Below the pieces are notes generated by a model that saw nothing but the letters and a program-made list of their open reading frames with translations, searched no databases and was not told where the DNA came from. From Cristatella mucedo (lineage: Eukaryota; Bryozoa; Phylactolaemata; Cristatellidae): a stretch of DNA of 64,000 nt. The stretch lies in assembly GCA_009760855.2 (NCBI GenBank), contig WPIO01000146.1:908505-972504 (forward strand), given 5' to 3'. The translations under genes and the position numbers were made by a program. Positions 23,722 to 34,794 of the stretch are shown here, one piece after another. Within the stretch, counting starts at the first letter, position 1. Each line of letters starts with the position of its first letter.

Positions 23722-23950
23722 ACGTGATTAGTCCATTTGTGTGCTTATGGGTGTTCGCACTATGCATGCTGCCTCTAACCATACTTGCACACTGACCCTG
23801 TACATGCAACTCCTTGCGATGCTATGCTTGTTGTAATTGATCATGCTATCAGAAGCCATTCGATCGTACCTTCGCTGTAAATAAAAAACGCCTAGAAAGA
23901 CGTTTAGTTCTCTGAGGGTGTTACTTTGAATTTATTATCAATATCATTAA
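23722..23950 (+). mobile_element. LINE-B 3' fragment
   Basis: GTGATTAGTCCATTTGTGTG, ACTGACCCTGTACATGC, then the tail ACGCCTAGAAAGACGTTTAG. Ends 45 bp before the donor of mini-exon 5. Confidence 0.75.
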
Positions 23951-23994
23951 CGATACAGTCATAGTCGTATGAAGAGATTGTGATGATGACTAAC

Positions 23995-24084
23995 CTTGTG
24001 CTGTCGTCGTCATAACAGCTGGTTTGGATACCTCTTTAAGACGAGCTTCCACAGTCGCTCCGAAGGTAGTGTTGAGTACTAATC
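23995..24084 (-). CDS. Gene B mini-exon 5 of 7 (30 codons, shifted acceptor)
   Basis: Sister copies read CAGGAG at the acceptor; here the first AG is lost (CTGGAG), so splicing must use the second AG, giving a 90-nt exon that is still phase 1-1. Donor CAAG|GTTAGTC. Peptide: split Gly, LVLNTTFGATVEAR then LKEVSKPAVMTTTAQ, with sequon NTT. That the array survives acceptor mutation by a 3-nt shift follows from the tandem NAGNAG design; whether the second AG is used is inferred. Confidence 0.5.
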
Positions 24085-24674
24085 CTCCAGAACCAACAAA
24101 ATGACACTTCGTGTCATTATTAGCTTGACAAATATACTTATCAGTATTTTGAGAGTGCGGCCGTGAAGATTCCGACGCCTTATTAATAATGCAAGTAACG
24201 TCCGGCTTTAGGCAAACAATAGATCAATTGTTTTTGAGTAGTGTTGGTGTATGATGAGTTTATTTCATTTCTAAGCATTTTAACTAAGCGATTAAAGGCA
24301 GATGAAAAATATTCAGTGATTAATGACTGTAGGTTTTTATGTTTAATCGCTCCGTGCCTTGTAACATCAAGTATTGGAACGAGGCCCAGTAAATTCCATA
24401 TGATAGTGCCAATAATCGGTATAGGAGGAATCTATTCAGGGGATACAGTAACTAAATCAGTAGTGGAGTATTTGATTTAGGCTTATAAGAGACAATGGTA
24501 AGGTCTCCGATTGACATGGGACTGAGCTCAACGAGTATAGCCTCAACAACCACGTAGGTTCCTGTGATATATCTCAACTATTCTTTCTTTCTGATATATA
24601 CAGTTTTAAAAGTATGGTCTGGCTTACAGAAAGAAATCTTGCCAAGTCGATAAATTTAATTTCGACAATCTAAT

Positions 24675-25270
24675 TACAATAATAATTATACATATGATTT
24701 AGTGCCCTCAAAAATAAACCTTCTCCATAGACTTTAAATTTACTGCAAGGGAATAACGATTGAATTTTTAGCGTTAGCATGACCAATAAATAACAAAAAT
24801 AATATGGTCAGTGGTGACGTTCACTGGTTCAGCATCCAATTGTGGTTAGCGTTAGCATTCACTATGTCAGCAGCACGCATGATCACATAAAGGATGAATT
24901 ACAGTGACCCACTAAATAATGTAACCAATAGATGGATGTTTTCTTTTTAAATTTGCTCAATTAAGATGTCGTGAGCCAAGTCTGGAGTGATTTACAGGCT
25001 TCAGAAGCATGCAAAATAAAGACATTTTTTTAGGAATTTTAGGTTTGCTCGAGGTATCTATAAACAATTACATTCGTAGGCCTGGTAGTGGAGTAGATCT
25101 GATAGGTAGGCTGGACTCATTGAAAGAAGAGACCTAAAAGTGAGTGACAAAGACTTTAAGTCGATGCTTTTCTTGACTTGGAGCCTGTGTAGATAAGTGA
25201 GAAGTGGTTAGTGTTAGCAACGGTGACGCTCAGGACAGAAAAGCCTAACTGTAAAGTTTCGTGCAAACTG
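24675..25270 (-). mobile_element. LINE-B 3' fragment
   Basis: Reverse tail (GATTTAGTGCCCTC), 3' UTR and a decayed end of the RT region (CGGTGACGCTCAGGACAG). Confidence 0.65.
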
Positions 25271-25627
25271 CATACAACGGGTATTTTCCAACTGCTTCGG
25301 GTATATTAGCTTAATTCGTGCATATAAAGTGCCTTTAAAAAGGTTTAGTCACCCTAGGGTATTACACGAGTAAATATATATGTTTACGAATACTACTATA
25401 ATCTTGTTCCAGATTGGTTCTCATGAGCTTTTTTGATTGGGTACATGCCTTGCTAACCAAGCCTCGTTACTTGTGGTTAATGATGAAAAATGCATATCAC
25501 TTCAGAGAATCAACTTATATAGTTTGTTGTCCAACGGACAGATAACGTGTTACGTTTGCTTACTAAACAGTTTTAGTTACATGAATTAGAAGCCAGGGGC
25601 CCTTATGAGATCGTGGCGATGACTAAC

Positions 25628-25717
25628 CTTCTGCAGTCGTATTGATGAGAGTTGGCTTAGATACTACTGAACGAGCACTAACAGTCGTTCCATTGGTACT
25701 GCTGATCACTGACCGTC
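25628..25717 (-). CDS. Gene B mini-exon 4 of 7 (30 codons, phase 1-1)
   Basis: Nearly the same as the 27.2-kb copy but one codon shorter (90 nt) through a clean 3-nt difference in the middle. Peptide GRSVISSTNGTTVSAR then SVVSKPTLINTTAE, sequons NGT and NTT. Acceptor CTTTCAG|GAC, donor GAAG|GTTAGTC. The in-frame length change, rather than a frameshift, argues that the exon is still translated and under selection. Confidence 0.6.
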
Positions 25718-25894
25718 CTGAAAGCAAGCAATCACATGTGGTGTCAATATTGGCTTGACAATCATTGCTATTTTGGCTTCCAGTGTGCATTCTTGAAGAC
25801 GCAAAAACATTTAAAAAAGCAAGCAGTGTCAGGGTACATGGAAATAATGGCGAACAGGCCTACTTTTTGAAGTAGTAATTAATAGTTAAAATAA

Positions 25895-25990
25895 TAACAA
25901 TGCATTTGATTTAGTGCTCTCAGAGACCTCACTCTCTTCTAGGCATTTTAAATTTGCTGCAAGGGAAGCATGATCGCATGGCTAGCGAAA
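25895..25990 (-). mobile_element. LINE-B tail in array unit 4
   Basis: Short LINE-B end (TTTAGTGCTCTCAGAGACC). A matching tail lies at the equivalent place in the next unit (27,455-27,545). Confidence 0.65.
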
Positions 25991-26361
25991 ATTTTATATA
26001 TTTCATGTAGTTAAAAAATCGGTGTAGGATCTGTAAATAGAACATATTCAGCTGAAAGTATTAAACGGAAAAAGAGTGGACTATAAGTTGTCCTACTGGT
26101 TTTGGAAGTAAACAAAAATCAATAGATTTATTAAACTTTTGACTTTGAGTGATTCGTACTTCGAGGTCTGTCAGTAGTATTTCTCTTTTATGCGATCAAT
26201 ATGCGGCCCCAAGGCATCACTGCTTTTTTATACAAACTGGCTTTTATTCTAACTTTAGAAAGTTACAATCTCGACTAGTTGAAGTTAGAAAGTCCTTCAA
26301 ACTAGAAGATAGCGAATAGTACTACAGAGAGTGACGTGCAATTACGAAACGATTTAATGTA

Positions 26362-26465
26362 AGGTAACGTAACTCCGCCTGTTACTATACCAAGCCATAA
26401 AGACTATGTAGGTGTTAGGCAGGAGAGTTGTGCATAGCATCACACTCACATATACACAGGTCCAC
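26362..26465 (-). mobile_element. LINE-A terminus shared by two array units (copy 1)
   Basis: TAACTCCGCCTGTTACTATACC and GGCAGGAGAGTTGTGCATAGC, reverse LINE-A end. Counterpart at 27,800-27,905. Confidence 0.6.
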
Positions 26466-27191
26466 AGGCAGTGATCTCTAGTAAATATGAAAAAAAGTTT
26501 CAACGACTTTTACTCAGAGACCTGTCTTAATGGCTGTCACTGAATAGCTAGGTCGGGCGTGTTTTGCAACATAGAACGTCAAGAGAATTAGCTCATAAGA
26601 AAAGCAATAACATTATTACACATTTTTATTTATATTATGATGGTCAAAGTGTGAATGCTAGAAGAACAGTTTGATTGCAAGACTACGTTTGGCTCAGCAC
26701 AACTCTAGCTTGAAGACTTTTAAATCTAGCAACACATAACTCGCATGGAGACTATAGGTGTTTGCCGTCTTTTCGTGGGGACTTCTAAATAAAAATGTAC
26801 AAAGGAGGGAATATTTCGAGAGGCTAATAGAACTTCTTGATCTCGCCATCTTTTCTAACTGCTTCCGGTAAATTTCCTTCATTAGTGAATATGAAATTCC
26901 TTTTGTAGGTTTGGTCGCCTACGGCCTTGCATGAATGTATATGTAAGATTACGAATATTACCATAACCTTCTTCCAGCTTGATTTACATGCGCTTTTTAA
27001 ATAAGTGCGCACCTGGCTAAGCAAGCCAGGTTACTTATGGGTAACGAAGAAGATTGCATATCACTTCAGAGGATCTACTTCTATAGTTTACTGTCTAACG
27101 AACAGATAACGTGTTACGTTTGCTTACTAAACAGTATTCGTTGCATGAATTAGAAGCTGGGAGCCCTTATGGGACCGTGGCGATGACTAAC

Positions 27192-27284
27192 CTTCTGCAG
27201 TCGTATTGATGAGAGTTGGCTTAGATACCACTTCTGAACGAGCACTAACAGTCGTTCCATAGCTAGTGCTGAGCACTGACCGTC
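27192..27284 (-). CDS. Gene B mini-exon 3 of 7 (31 codons, phase 1-1)
   Basis: Acceptor CTTTCAG|GAC, donor GAAG|GTTAGTC, 93 nt. Peptide GRSVLSTSYGTTVSAR then SEVVSKPTLINTTAE, with an N-glycosylation sequon (NTT). This copy and the next one (25.6 kb) are much closer to each other than to the rest, in exon and in flanks (for example the shared run GATAACGTGTTACG about 80 bp downstream of the donor), so they are the youngest duplicates in the array. Confidence 0.6.
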
Positions 27285-27454
27285 CTGAAAGCAAACATTC
27301 ACGTGAGGTGTCATTATTAGCTTGACAATTATTGTTATTTGGGCTTCCAGTGTGCTTACTTGAAGGCGCTAAAACATTTAAAAAATGCAAGAGGTGTCAG
27401 GCTATATGTAAATAGTGGAGGGCAGGCCCACGTTTTGAAGTACTCTTAATAGTT

Positions 27455-27545
27455 CGAATAATAACAAGGCATTTTATATAGTGCCCTCAGAGACCTCAAT
27501 CTCTCCTAGGCACTTTACGTCTTCTGCTGTACGCATTAAAAGGAA
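27455..27545 (-). mobile_element. LINE-B tail in array unit 3
   Basis: Counterpart of 25,895-25,990; same relation to its mini-exon, so one insertion was copied when the unit duplicated. Confidence 0.65.
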
Positions 27546-27799
27546 GAAAAAGAGTGGATTCTAAGTCATACTACTGGTATTGGAGTTCAAAAAATTGATA
27601 CGATTATTAAAATTTTGACTCTCAGTGATTAGCACTTCGAAGTATGCTGGTAGTATTTTTTTTCAATTACATGATCACTATGCGGCATTAAGGCTTCAGT
27701 GCTTTTTTAAACGACCTGGCATTTATTCTAACTTTAGAAAGCTTCATGCGAGAAGATGGTGATCATCACTACCGAGAGTGACGTACAACGGCCATACGA

Positions 27800-27905
27800 T
27801 TTAATATAATGTAATGTACCTCCTCCTATAACTATAAAAACCCGTACACACTATGTGGTTGCTAGACAGTAGAGTTTTGGATAGCGTAACACCGACGCGT
27901 CCACA
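27800..27905 (-). mobile_element. LINE-A terminus shared by two array units (copy 2)
   Basis: TACCTCCTCCTATAACTATA and CAGTAGAGTTTTGGATAGCG; same position in its unit as 26,362-26,465. Confidence 0.6.
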
Positions 27906-28634
27906 GGTCCAAAGGTGGTAATCTCTAGGTATTATGAACAACCAGTTTAATTTCATTTATTCATACAGATGTGTTCGTAGATGTCACTTAATAGCTTGGT
28001 TAGTCGTGTTTTCCTCCATAGAACGTCTAGAGCATTAGCTGGCAATAAAATCATTACACACTTCTTATTTCTATTTTGATGGTCCAAGTGTGAATGTTAT
28101 ATGAACTAGTTTAATTAGAAGACCACTTTTGGGTCAGCACAACTTCAGCTTAAAGACTTAATTCTAGCAAAACATAATTCGAGGTTGAGAGATCAGGCTT
28201 ATGCATGGTGGCTATCCGTTTGCCGTCTTTTCTTCGGAACTTTCTAAATAAAAACGTACAAAGGAGGAAACCTTTCGAGATGCTGATCAAACTCTGTGCT
28301 CTCATCGTCTTTTCTAACCGCATCCGGTAGATTTTCTTTATTATTGGATTTGAAGTGCCTCTTGATGGTTAAGTCATGTAAGACCTTGACTGAATGAATA
28401 AGCCAGATTAGAAGTGTTACCGTCATCTTTTACCAGATGGTTCTCATGAGCTCTTCTGACTGCAGCCATATACACTTAGATAGCCCATTCAGTTTTTATT
28501 TATAGTGTAAAGTGCATATCGTACTTGGCTGATGTCTAGTCTACTGAGCACATAACTTACTAGGTTGGGTAACCAGTCGGCAATAGTTGAAAATCGGAAG
28601 CCCTCATAACTTAGTGAACATAACTTTGACTAAC

Positions 28635-28727
28635 CTTCTGCTGTCGTCGTGAGGACATTTGGTTTTAATACCTCCGTCAAACCACCTTCTAAAGTCGCTC
28701 CATTCGCCGTGCCGTGCACTAATCCCC
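28635..28727 (-). CDS. Gene B mini-exon 2 of 7 (31 codons, phase 1-1)
   Basis: Homologous to the other mini-exons: acceptor TTTAAG|GGG, donor GAAG|GTTAGTC, 93 nt and open. Peptide GLVHGTANGATLEGG then LTEVLKPNVLTTTAE. The acceptor is AAG rather than CAG, a weaker site, so this exon may be skipped in some transcripts; skipping keeps the frame because it is phase 1-1. A LINE-B copy (28,750-29,570) has inserted in the intron only about 25 bp upstream of the acceptor, which probably displaced the original branch point and pyrimidine tract. Confidence 0.55.
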
Positions 28728-28749
28728 CTTAAAGAAAACATGTAATACC

Positions 28750-29570
28750 CTTATGATGATAATAGTAAAAATAATGCACTTGATAAAGCGCCCTCAGAGA
28801 ACTCGATCTCTTTCTAAGTGCTTTGCATTTACTGCAAAGGGAAATGCAATTGAATGGTGGGTAATGTCATGCTTGATAAACAACATTAATAACATGGTCA
28901 GGGGTGAGATCACAGGGTCAGCATGCAAATGTGGTTAGTGGCAGCATACTCAGTGTCAGCATGCATAAGTACATGCAGGACGAATCACAGGGTCCCACTA
29001 AATGCTGTCCTAAATAGGTGTTTTTTTAATGTGGTCAAGTCAGAGGATGTTCTGAAGCAAGTCGGAAGGGAGTCGGAAGGGAGTTCCAGGCTTTGGGAAA
29101 ATACGAACTAAATGCACGGTCTTCAAACGATTTGAGGTTTGTACGAGGTATTGGTAAACTGTTTACGTCCGAAAAGCGGGTGGTACGATGCTTGGCCTAG
29201 TGGGGGAGTAGATCTGAGAGATAGGCTGGAGCCAAAGAATGAAGTGACCTCAAAGTGAGCGACAAAACCTTGAAGTCAATCCGTTGCTTCACTGGTAGCC
29301 AGTGAATGTCGGTGAGAAGTGTTTTGATGTGGCAACTGCGACGCACATGACAGACAAGCCAAGCTGCAAAGTTTTGCACCAGCTGCAATCGCCTGATCGC
29401 ACATGCCGGTAGGCCAGTAAGCAGTGAGTTGCAGAAGTCGAGACGGGGGTTGAATGAACGGACCAACTTAGACGTGGTATCGTTATATAAACAAGCCCGA
29501 ATTTTAGCAATGTTATGTAGCTTAAAGTAGGCAGACTTGACTGTGGAGCTGATGCGGTCATTCAATCTCT
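28750..29570 (-). mobile_element. LINE-B copy with 122-codon RT C-terminal ORF
   Basis: Minus frame 29,197-29,565 encodes NDRISSTVKSAYFKLHNIAK, SRLDFCNSLLTGLPACAIRR-like and DIHWLPVKQRIDFKVLSLTL, the L2/CR1 C-terminal region, then the standard 3' UTR and tail. Inserted in the array just upstream of mini-exon 2; the unit resumes at 29,570 (CATTATTAGCACGACAAATA). Confidence 0.8.
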
Positions 29571-29683
29571 AATCATTATTAGCACGACAAATATTGTTAT
29601 AAGTAAGCCACTGCTAAAATGCACCGTTAAGTGTCTCTGTCAAGCTACCAGAACGGTCATATATACATTATATATGAATATGA

Positions 29684-29728
29684 TAAATAAATAAGTATAT
29701 ATACATATAGAGAGAGAGTATATATGAG

Positions 29729-29760
<32 letters not shown>

Positions 29761-29774
29761 CATATATATATATA

Positions 29775-29831
<57 letters not shown>

Positions 29832-29880
29832 CTCATATATACTCTCTCTATATATGTATATATATTTATTTATTTATTTA
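29684..29880. repeat. AT-rich long inverted repeat (hairpin) with TA/TG loop
   Basis: Left arm about 29,684-29,737 (AAATAAATAAGTATATATAC ... GTATATATGAGTATATA) is matched in reverse by the right arm about 29,826-29,880 (TATATACTCATATATAC ... TATATTTATTTATTT), including a GAGAGAG/CTCTCTC segment. The loop is TA and TG repeat. Confidence 0.75.
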
Positions 29881-30369
29881 TATATCAGATGGGTCCACGG
29901 AAATAAAATGGTGAGAATTCCAATTTTCAAATCAAGATGCTATAAAACGTTTTCGTTTTGAGTGACAATGACTGTGGTCTGCTAGTGTTTCTGTTGGCTG
30001 CTTCTTCACCATATGTTATACATGGTGACAGCTAGCTGGTTTTAGGTAAAAGTGCTGGCTAGTCAGTTCTTAGCAGATTTATTCGTAATTATAAAGAATA
30101 TATTTCTTCTCAAAGTGCTTAACGTAAGCGAGTAAAGACCTAGAAGAGCTAATCTTTGATACCTGTAAGTTTTCATATTTAACAACAACTTGCCATGAGC
30201 TATATATAATTGGACCGTGAAAAAAATTAATTCAATCGGAGGTTTTTAATTTTCTTCCTAAAAGGCAATCTCATTGAGGCATATTGTGAGGTATATCACC
30301 AGTCAAGGCTCCAGTTTAGTTACATGAGAGACAAAAGTAAGGCCCTTGAAGTCCTTGAGATAACAATAA

Positions 30370-30705
30370 GAATGAAAATAATGCAATTAATTATTCTCCT
30401 TCAGATAACTCAATATATTTCTAGGTACTTTGCATTTGCTGCAAAGGAAACGCGATTGAATTGTGAGTCCTATAATGCTTGATAAACAACAAAGCATGGC
30501 TAGGGGTGACATGCATAGGGTCAGCATGCAAGTGTGGTTAGTGGCAGAATGCAGTGTCAGCACGCATAAGCACATAAAGGACGAATCACAGGGACCCACT
30601 AGGTTTTGTCCTACATTGGAGAGTGTAAAGATCTTTTTAAATTTGGTCAAATCAAGGATGTCGTTACGCAAGTAGAGAGTGAGTTACAGGCTTTGGGAGA
30701 TTGAC
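30370..30705 (-). mobile_element. LINE-B 3' fragment
   Basis: Reverse tail and 3' UTR (GGTGACATGCATAGGGTCAG). On its left a scrap of array flank (TTAGTTACATGAGAGACAAA, 30,315) suggests it landed in a decayed array unit. Confidence 0.7.
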
Positions 30706-30975
30706 CACGGACGAAGAAGTACTACCCGAACACCAAGATGGCGTACGGTTTCTTCGAAAATCCGTTCACTTTTTGCTCCGTAACAGAAGAATTGTTGGGC
30801 TGGCTTGCTGTGGGAAAGCAATCTGAGTTTTTCAATCTTTTTGTATTGATTCATATTAATTCACAAGCTTACTGCTTATGCAAGTATTATCAGCCAATTG
30901 TGATAACATTGGCAAGAAAGAGAGAGAGACAGAGCGTGCGTGAGATGTAGATGGAGAGAGAGAGAGAGAGAGAGA

Positions 30976-31455
30976 GCAAAGTTCTTCTGCTGACACACAA
31001 GGCCCGTAGCGGCTTGGCCCGTTCGTACCTAGCTAAACTGCAGCATCAGTTTCAGCCTCTTCGCGCCCTCAGGTCTTGTGTGAACAATTAATTAGCTGTT
31101 TTGTTCCTCGGCTTAAAGACCGTTGGTGACAGAAGCTATAGCTCTGCAGGTCCTCAACTGTGGAACTCGCTTCCACAATTCTTACGCATTGACTATCTAC
31201 TCTCCTACTGCCGACTACGGCCCATCCTTTTCAGTGGTCCTGGGCTGATACTTCCATGCCATTCACTACCTAAACGGCTCTCCTGACTCTGCTATTCTTC
31301 CCACTTTCTCTGTGCTTCGTGAGACAAAGTCTGTTGGCTACCTAATGCGTACCGAAAGCCGCTTAGGCTATTAGTGAGCCATACTAAACTCTTTTGCGTA
31401 GCACCCGCATGTTCTTCGTGACTTTTTTGAGTTACAGACAGAGATACATGATATT
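30976..31455 (+). mobile_element. LINE-A 3' fragment
   Basis: Starts after a GA run with AGCAAAGTTCTTCTGCTGAC; encodes LKTVGDRSYSSAGPQLWNSL and ends ACAGAGATACATGATATTAC. Confidence 0.8.
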
Positions 31456-31539
31456 ACAATGATTTAAAGAAAACGGCTTAAGATAATGGGTGTAATTTAC
31501 ATGAAATGCTTACCGGATTACGTTAGTCTTGAAGATTAT

Positions 31540-31790
31540 ATTAATAATAATAATAATGTACTTGAGGAAGCCCCCTCAGAGAACTTAATTATCTTTCTAG
31601 GTGCTTTACATATGCTTCAAAGGGAAATGCAATTGAATGGTAAATAAAAGCATGCTTGAAAAACAAACAACATGAATAATATGGATAGGGGTGACATGCA
31701 CAGGGTCAGCATGCAAATGTGGTTAGTGGCAGCATGCATAGTGTCACCACGCATAACCACATATAGGCCAACCTCTTCTAAATTAAAAAT
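31540..31790 (-). mobile_element. LINE-B 3' fragment
   Basis: Reverse tail from ATT repeats through GGATAGGGGTGACATGCACA to ACGCATAACCACATATAGG. Confidence 0.75.
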
Positions 31791-31799
31791 AACCAATAC

Positions 31800-32860
31800 A
31801 CGTGCTGACAGGTGTTTTTGATTTTTTGCATGTATCTATACGTGCGTGAACTAACTATAACGTCTTTGGAATGTCGGTTGGCTTGACGCTTGCTCTTCTA
31901 CGCGTGTCAACTTCACCCGTGTAAGGCTGGTGCCTTAAATATGCCTGTCCAATCATTGAAATTGTGAATCAGCCACTGAATGCAAAGTAAACGTTTTTTT
32001 CTAAGTTTCCAGAACATTAACGGAAAGAAATCTCCCTAATTCCAAGTAATTCTAAAAACGGTATAACACACTCCTACTAGCACAGCGCACTGCTGCAAAT
32101 GTGTACACAGAGAAGCAATATGGTCAATAAATCGATTCCATCGACTGAAATTTAATAATTATTTTCCATTTAATCGATTTATTGACCAAATAATTTAATT
32201 AAATTCAATAATTGAATTAAATTGAATAAATTCAAATAATCAAGTATTCATTTTAAATCTGACTGCCATAAGTGGTACTTAAAGGGTTTTTATTAGTATT
32301 TTTTTAATGATTCTTGTGTATTGCCATATGCGGCTGTATGGGTCGTTGAATCCAGTCTGCAGGCAGTCTTCTCTAGTATCCATGAAAGATCGGTTCAATT
32401 TTTTTAAATGAAAGAGTGATCTTGCTATGTGTTACTCAATAGCAAGGTTAGGCAATTTTTTTATTGCAGAACGTCTAGAGAATTACCTGATAGTAATAGG
32501 AATGAGATAATTGAATAGTTTTAGTTCACTTTACGGTTGTTAAAGTAAGAATGCTGTCAGAACCGGCTTATTTAGAAAAACACTTTTGAATCAGCTCAGG
32601 GCCATCCTGGACACTGCTATTTTAGTGATATCTATTTACAGGTCAAGCGATAAAGCTTATGTATGGTGACTATAGCGATGCAAACTAGTCGGTAGAAAAT
32701 TAGAAATTAAAAAGTACTATGGAGGAAATTTTGAGAGGCTAGCCGACGTTGTGCTCTAATCCTTTTTTTATTGTATGAGGTGGATTAGCTTTATTGTCGG
32801 TTATGAAGTGTCTCTTAACGGTTTTTTTAGTCTTGCACATTACAGTGTAAAGTAATTTAA
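31800..32860. other. Array flank without an intact mini-exon
   Basis: Contains array landmarks (near 32,360, 32,470 and 32,715) and the inverted repeat; the matching exon is the one at 34.8 kb, separated by the LINE-A insertion. Confidence 0.5.
32121..32188. repeat. Perfect 17-bp inverted repeat
   Basis: TGGTCAATAAATCGATT (32,121-32,137) and its complement AATCGATTTATTGACCA (32,172-32,188), 34-bp loop. A second AT-rich inverted repeat (AATTTAATT/AATTAAATT type) follows at 32,190-32,235. Confidence 0.8.
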
Positions 32861-32865
32861 TGTAT

Positions 32866-33640
32866 CTCCGTCTGTAACTCCACAAAGCCATAAATAGAAT
32901 TTGTGTGTGCTATGCAGGAGAGTTTTGTAAAAAGCACTCAAAGCATAAGTGCTTTCGGACCACCGTCCCTAACCAAAAGACTTCATCTCACGCAAAAAAG
33001 GAAAGTTGGGAAGCTTAGCAGAGTCAGGAGAGCAGTTGAGGTACTGAGTAGCATGGAAGTAGCAGCTCAGGACCACTGAAAAGTATAGGCAATATTCGGC
33101 AACAGGAGATTACTCGTCGTTGCGTAATAATCGTGGAAACGAGTTCCACAGTCTTGGGCCTGCAGAGCTACAGGTTCAGTCATCAACGGTGTTTTTTCTA
33201 AGCGGAGAAATGAAGCAGCTACTTTAATGTCCATACAGGAACTGAGGGCGTGAGAAGGCTGAAACTAGTGCAAGCAGTTCAGCCAGGTGTGGAAGAACCA
33301 AGCTGTGGCAGGATTTGTGGGTAAGCCTATCAACATGTATCCTTCGATCAACCGGCAGCCATTCTAGCTCATTTCACAAAGGAAACACGTGCTCAAACCT
33401 CTGAGACTTGAACACTAGCCGGGTAGCCGTATTCATCGCCAGCAGCAGTGGTCTAGATGCTTTTTTTGGTAGCCCAGCCTTAAGGAAATAACAACAATCT
33501 AGCCGAGATAGAGCTAAGGAGCTAATTTTGCAAGCCACTGTGGAAAAGAGATCCAATTCTTGGATTGGGATACGAGGTAACGGCTAGCTTTAGAAGCAGA
33601 CTTTTGTATGAAGCTTTTAAAATTTAGGCAGCTGCCTAAA
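32866..33640 (-). mobile_element. LINE-A copy
   Basis: Reverse LINE-A: TGTATCTCCGTCTGTAACTC at the 3' end; RT C-terminal frame 33,374-33,556 with ALSRLDCCYFLKAGLPKKAS and FKSQRFEHVFPL. Inserted in the array unit of mini-exon 1. Confidence 0.8.
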
Positions 33641-34794
33641 ACGATACCTCAACTTTAAGCACGTGGTAATGGTCTCGCAATAGCAGCGTTCGCACAACAG
33701 CATATGAATACGTAACTTCGAGTAAACCGGTGAATGGCAATCTCATTTTTATCAAATAACCCATCAGCACTACAGCACTCGGCAGCCAAGCTTGGGACGC
33801 GTTAGGTCCATTCATTGTTGACGACATCGACCGCTGAACTATTCGGATAAATCGACAGGAGAAGGAATTACAGAGGCAAGGAAGCGTTTAGTCGATAATG
33901 TCAACGCTCGAAGAATTCTCGCTTCTTTTTTTAGGAAGCTGAAAGACTGTTAGGTCGCTTGTTCAGGTGGCTGTACACGTGGAAGCTGAAATAAGACCAA
34001 TGGGTTATTTGTATATCGTAATCTCAAGAGACGGCAAACGTGAAGACGATACAAACGTTCTTTTTGTCAAAGATTTCGCAGAAGATCTACCTCTAAAAAG
34101 CCCACCTCCAAATGATCTCGGCGGGAGTGAGCGAGAGAGGAGAAGAAGAGAAAGTCTATGTGAAAGAAATTTTTGAAAAATGAAAATAAATAAATCTTCA
34201 ATCATTACAACCAATAACGAAGCGCAATATCTAAAACAAAATGATATAATAGAAGCATGCCTGAAATGGGTTGCTCGGTTCTGTTTCTGGCTCGGGAAGG
34301 CACGGTCAATGAATATGATGCTGCCCCGTCTTGCTGCGTGCTGGTGGGACAGTTTTCGGTATGCATAATGTATCCAACAGAATAGTTCGCATAAACCGGT
34401 GAAAACTAGAAAACCTAGATGAAGCAATATTAAAATATGCCTGCACTCAGCTCAACTCGTGGCTCACATTCCGGAAGTACTTGTAACGGTAAATAACTCT
34501 GAGCCATCTTGAGGAGTGACAGAAGACATAATCTTTATAATCATTTAGTAGAGATTATTAAGAATTTCGCCATCATCTTTTGCCTTCTTGGTTCTTGTGA
34601 GCTGTTTTAACCGCATGCTTATCTCTTTAGGCTAGCCATGGTAGCTATAGTCGAATATTTAAAGTGCATATAGGCTTACAAGGACAGTCTGATATCTTGT
34701 CTACTGAGCAGATGGTTGATTAAGTTTGCGGACCAAACAGCAATAGTCGCCTGAGTTAAAAACCCGAAGACCTTATATTGTTACTTTGACTAAC

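Larger units (their letters stand above)
22131..23724 (-). mobile_element. LINE-A copy reaching the RT core, with nested LINE-B
   Basis: Two pieces of one minus-strand LINE-A: 22,131-22,545 (3' UTR and C-terminus) and 22,829-23,724. The second piece encodes, with stops and shifts, LADDIDTIQHDVLLERL, then a GVPQ(G)SVLGPLLF-like block and an HFYADD-like catalytic block near 23,430. A plus-strand LINE-B (22,555-22,828) interrupts it. Confidence 0.7.

Noticed and set aside
29724-29961. Ile-Tyr repeat frames
   Set aside because: Microsatellite translation within the inverted repeat.
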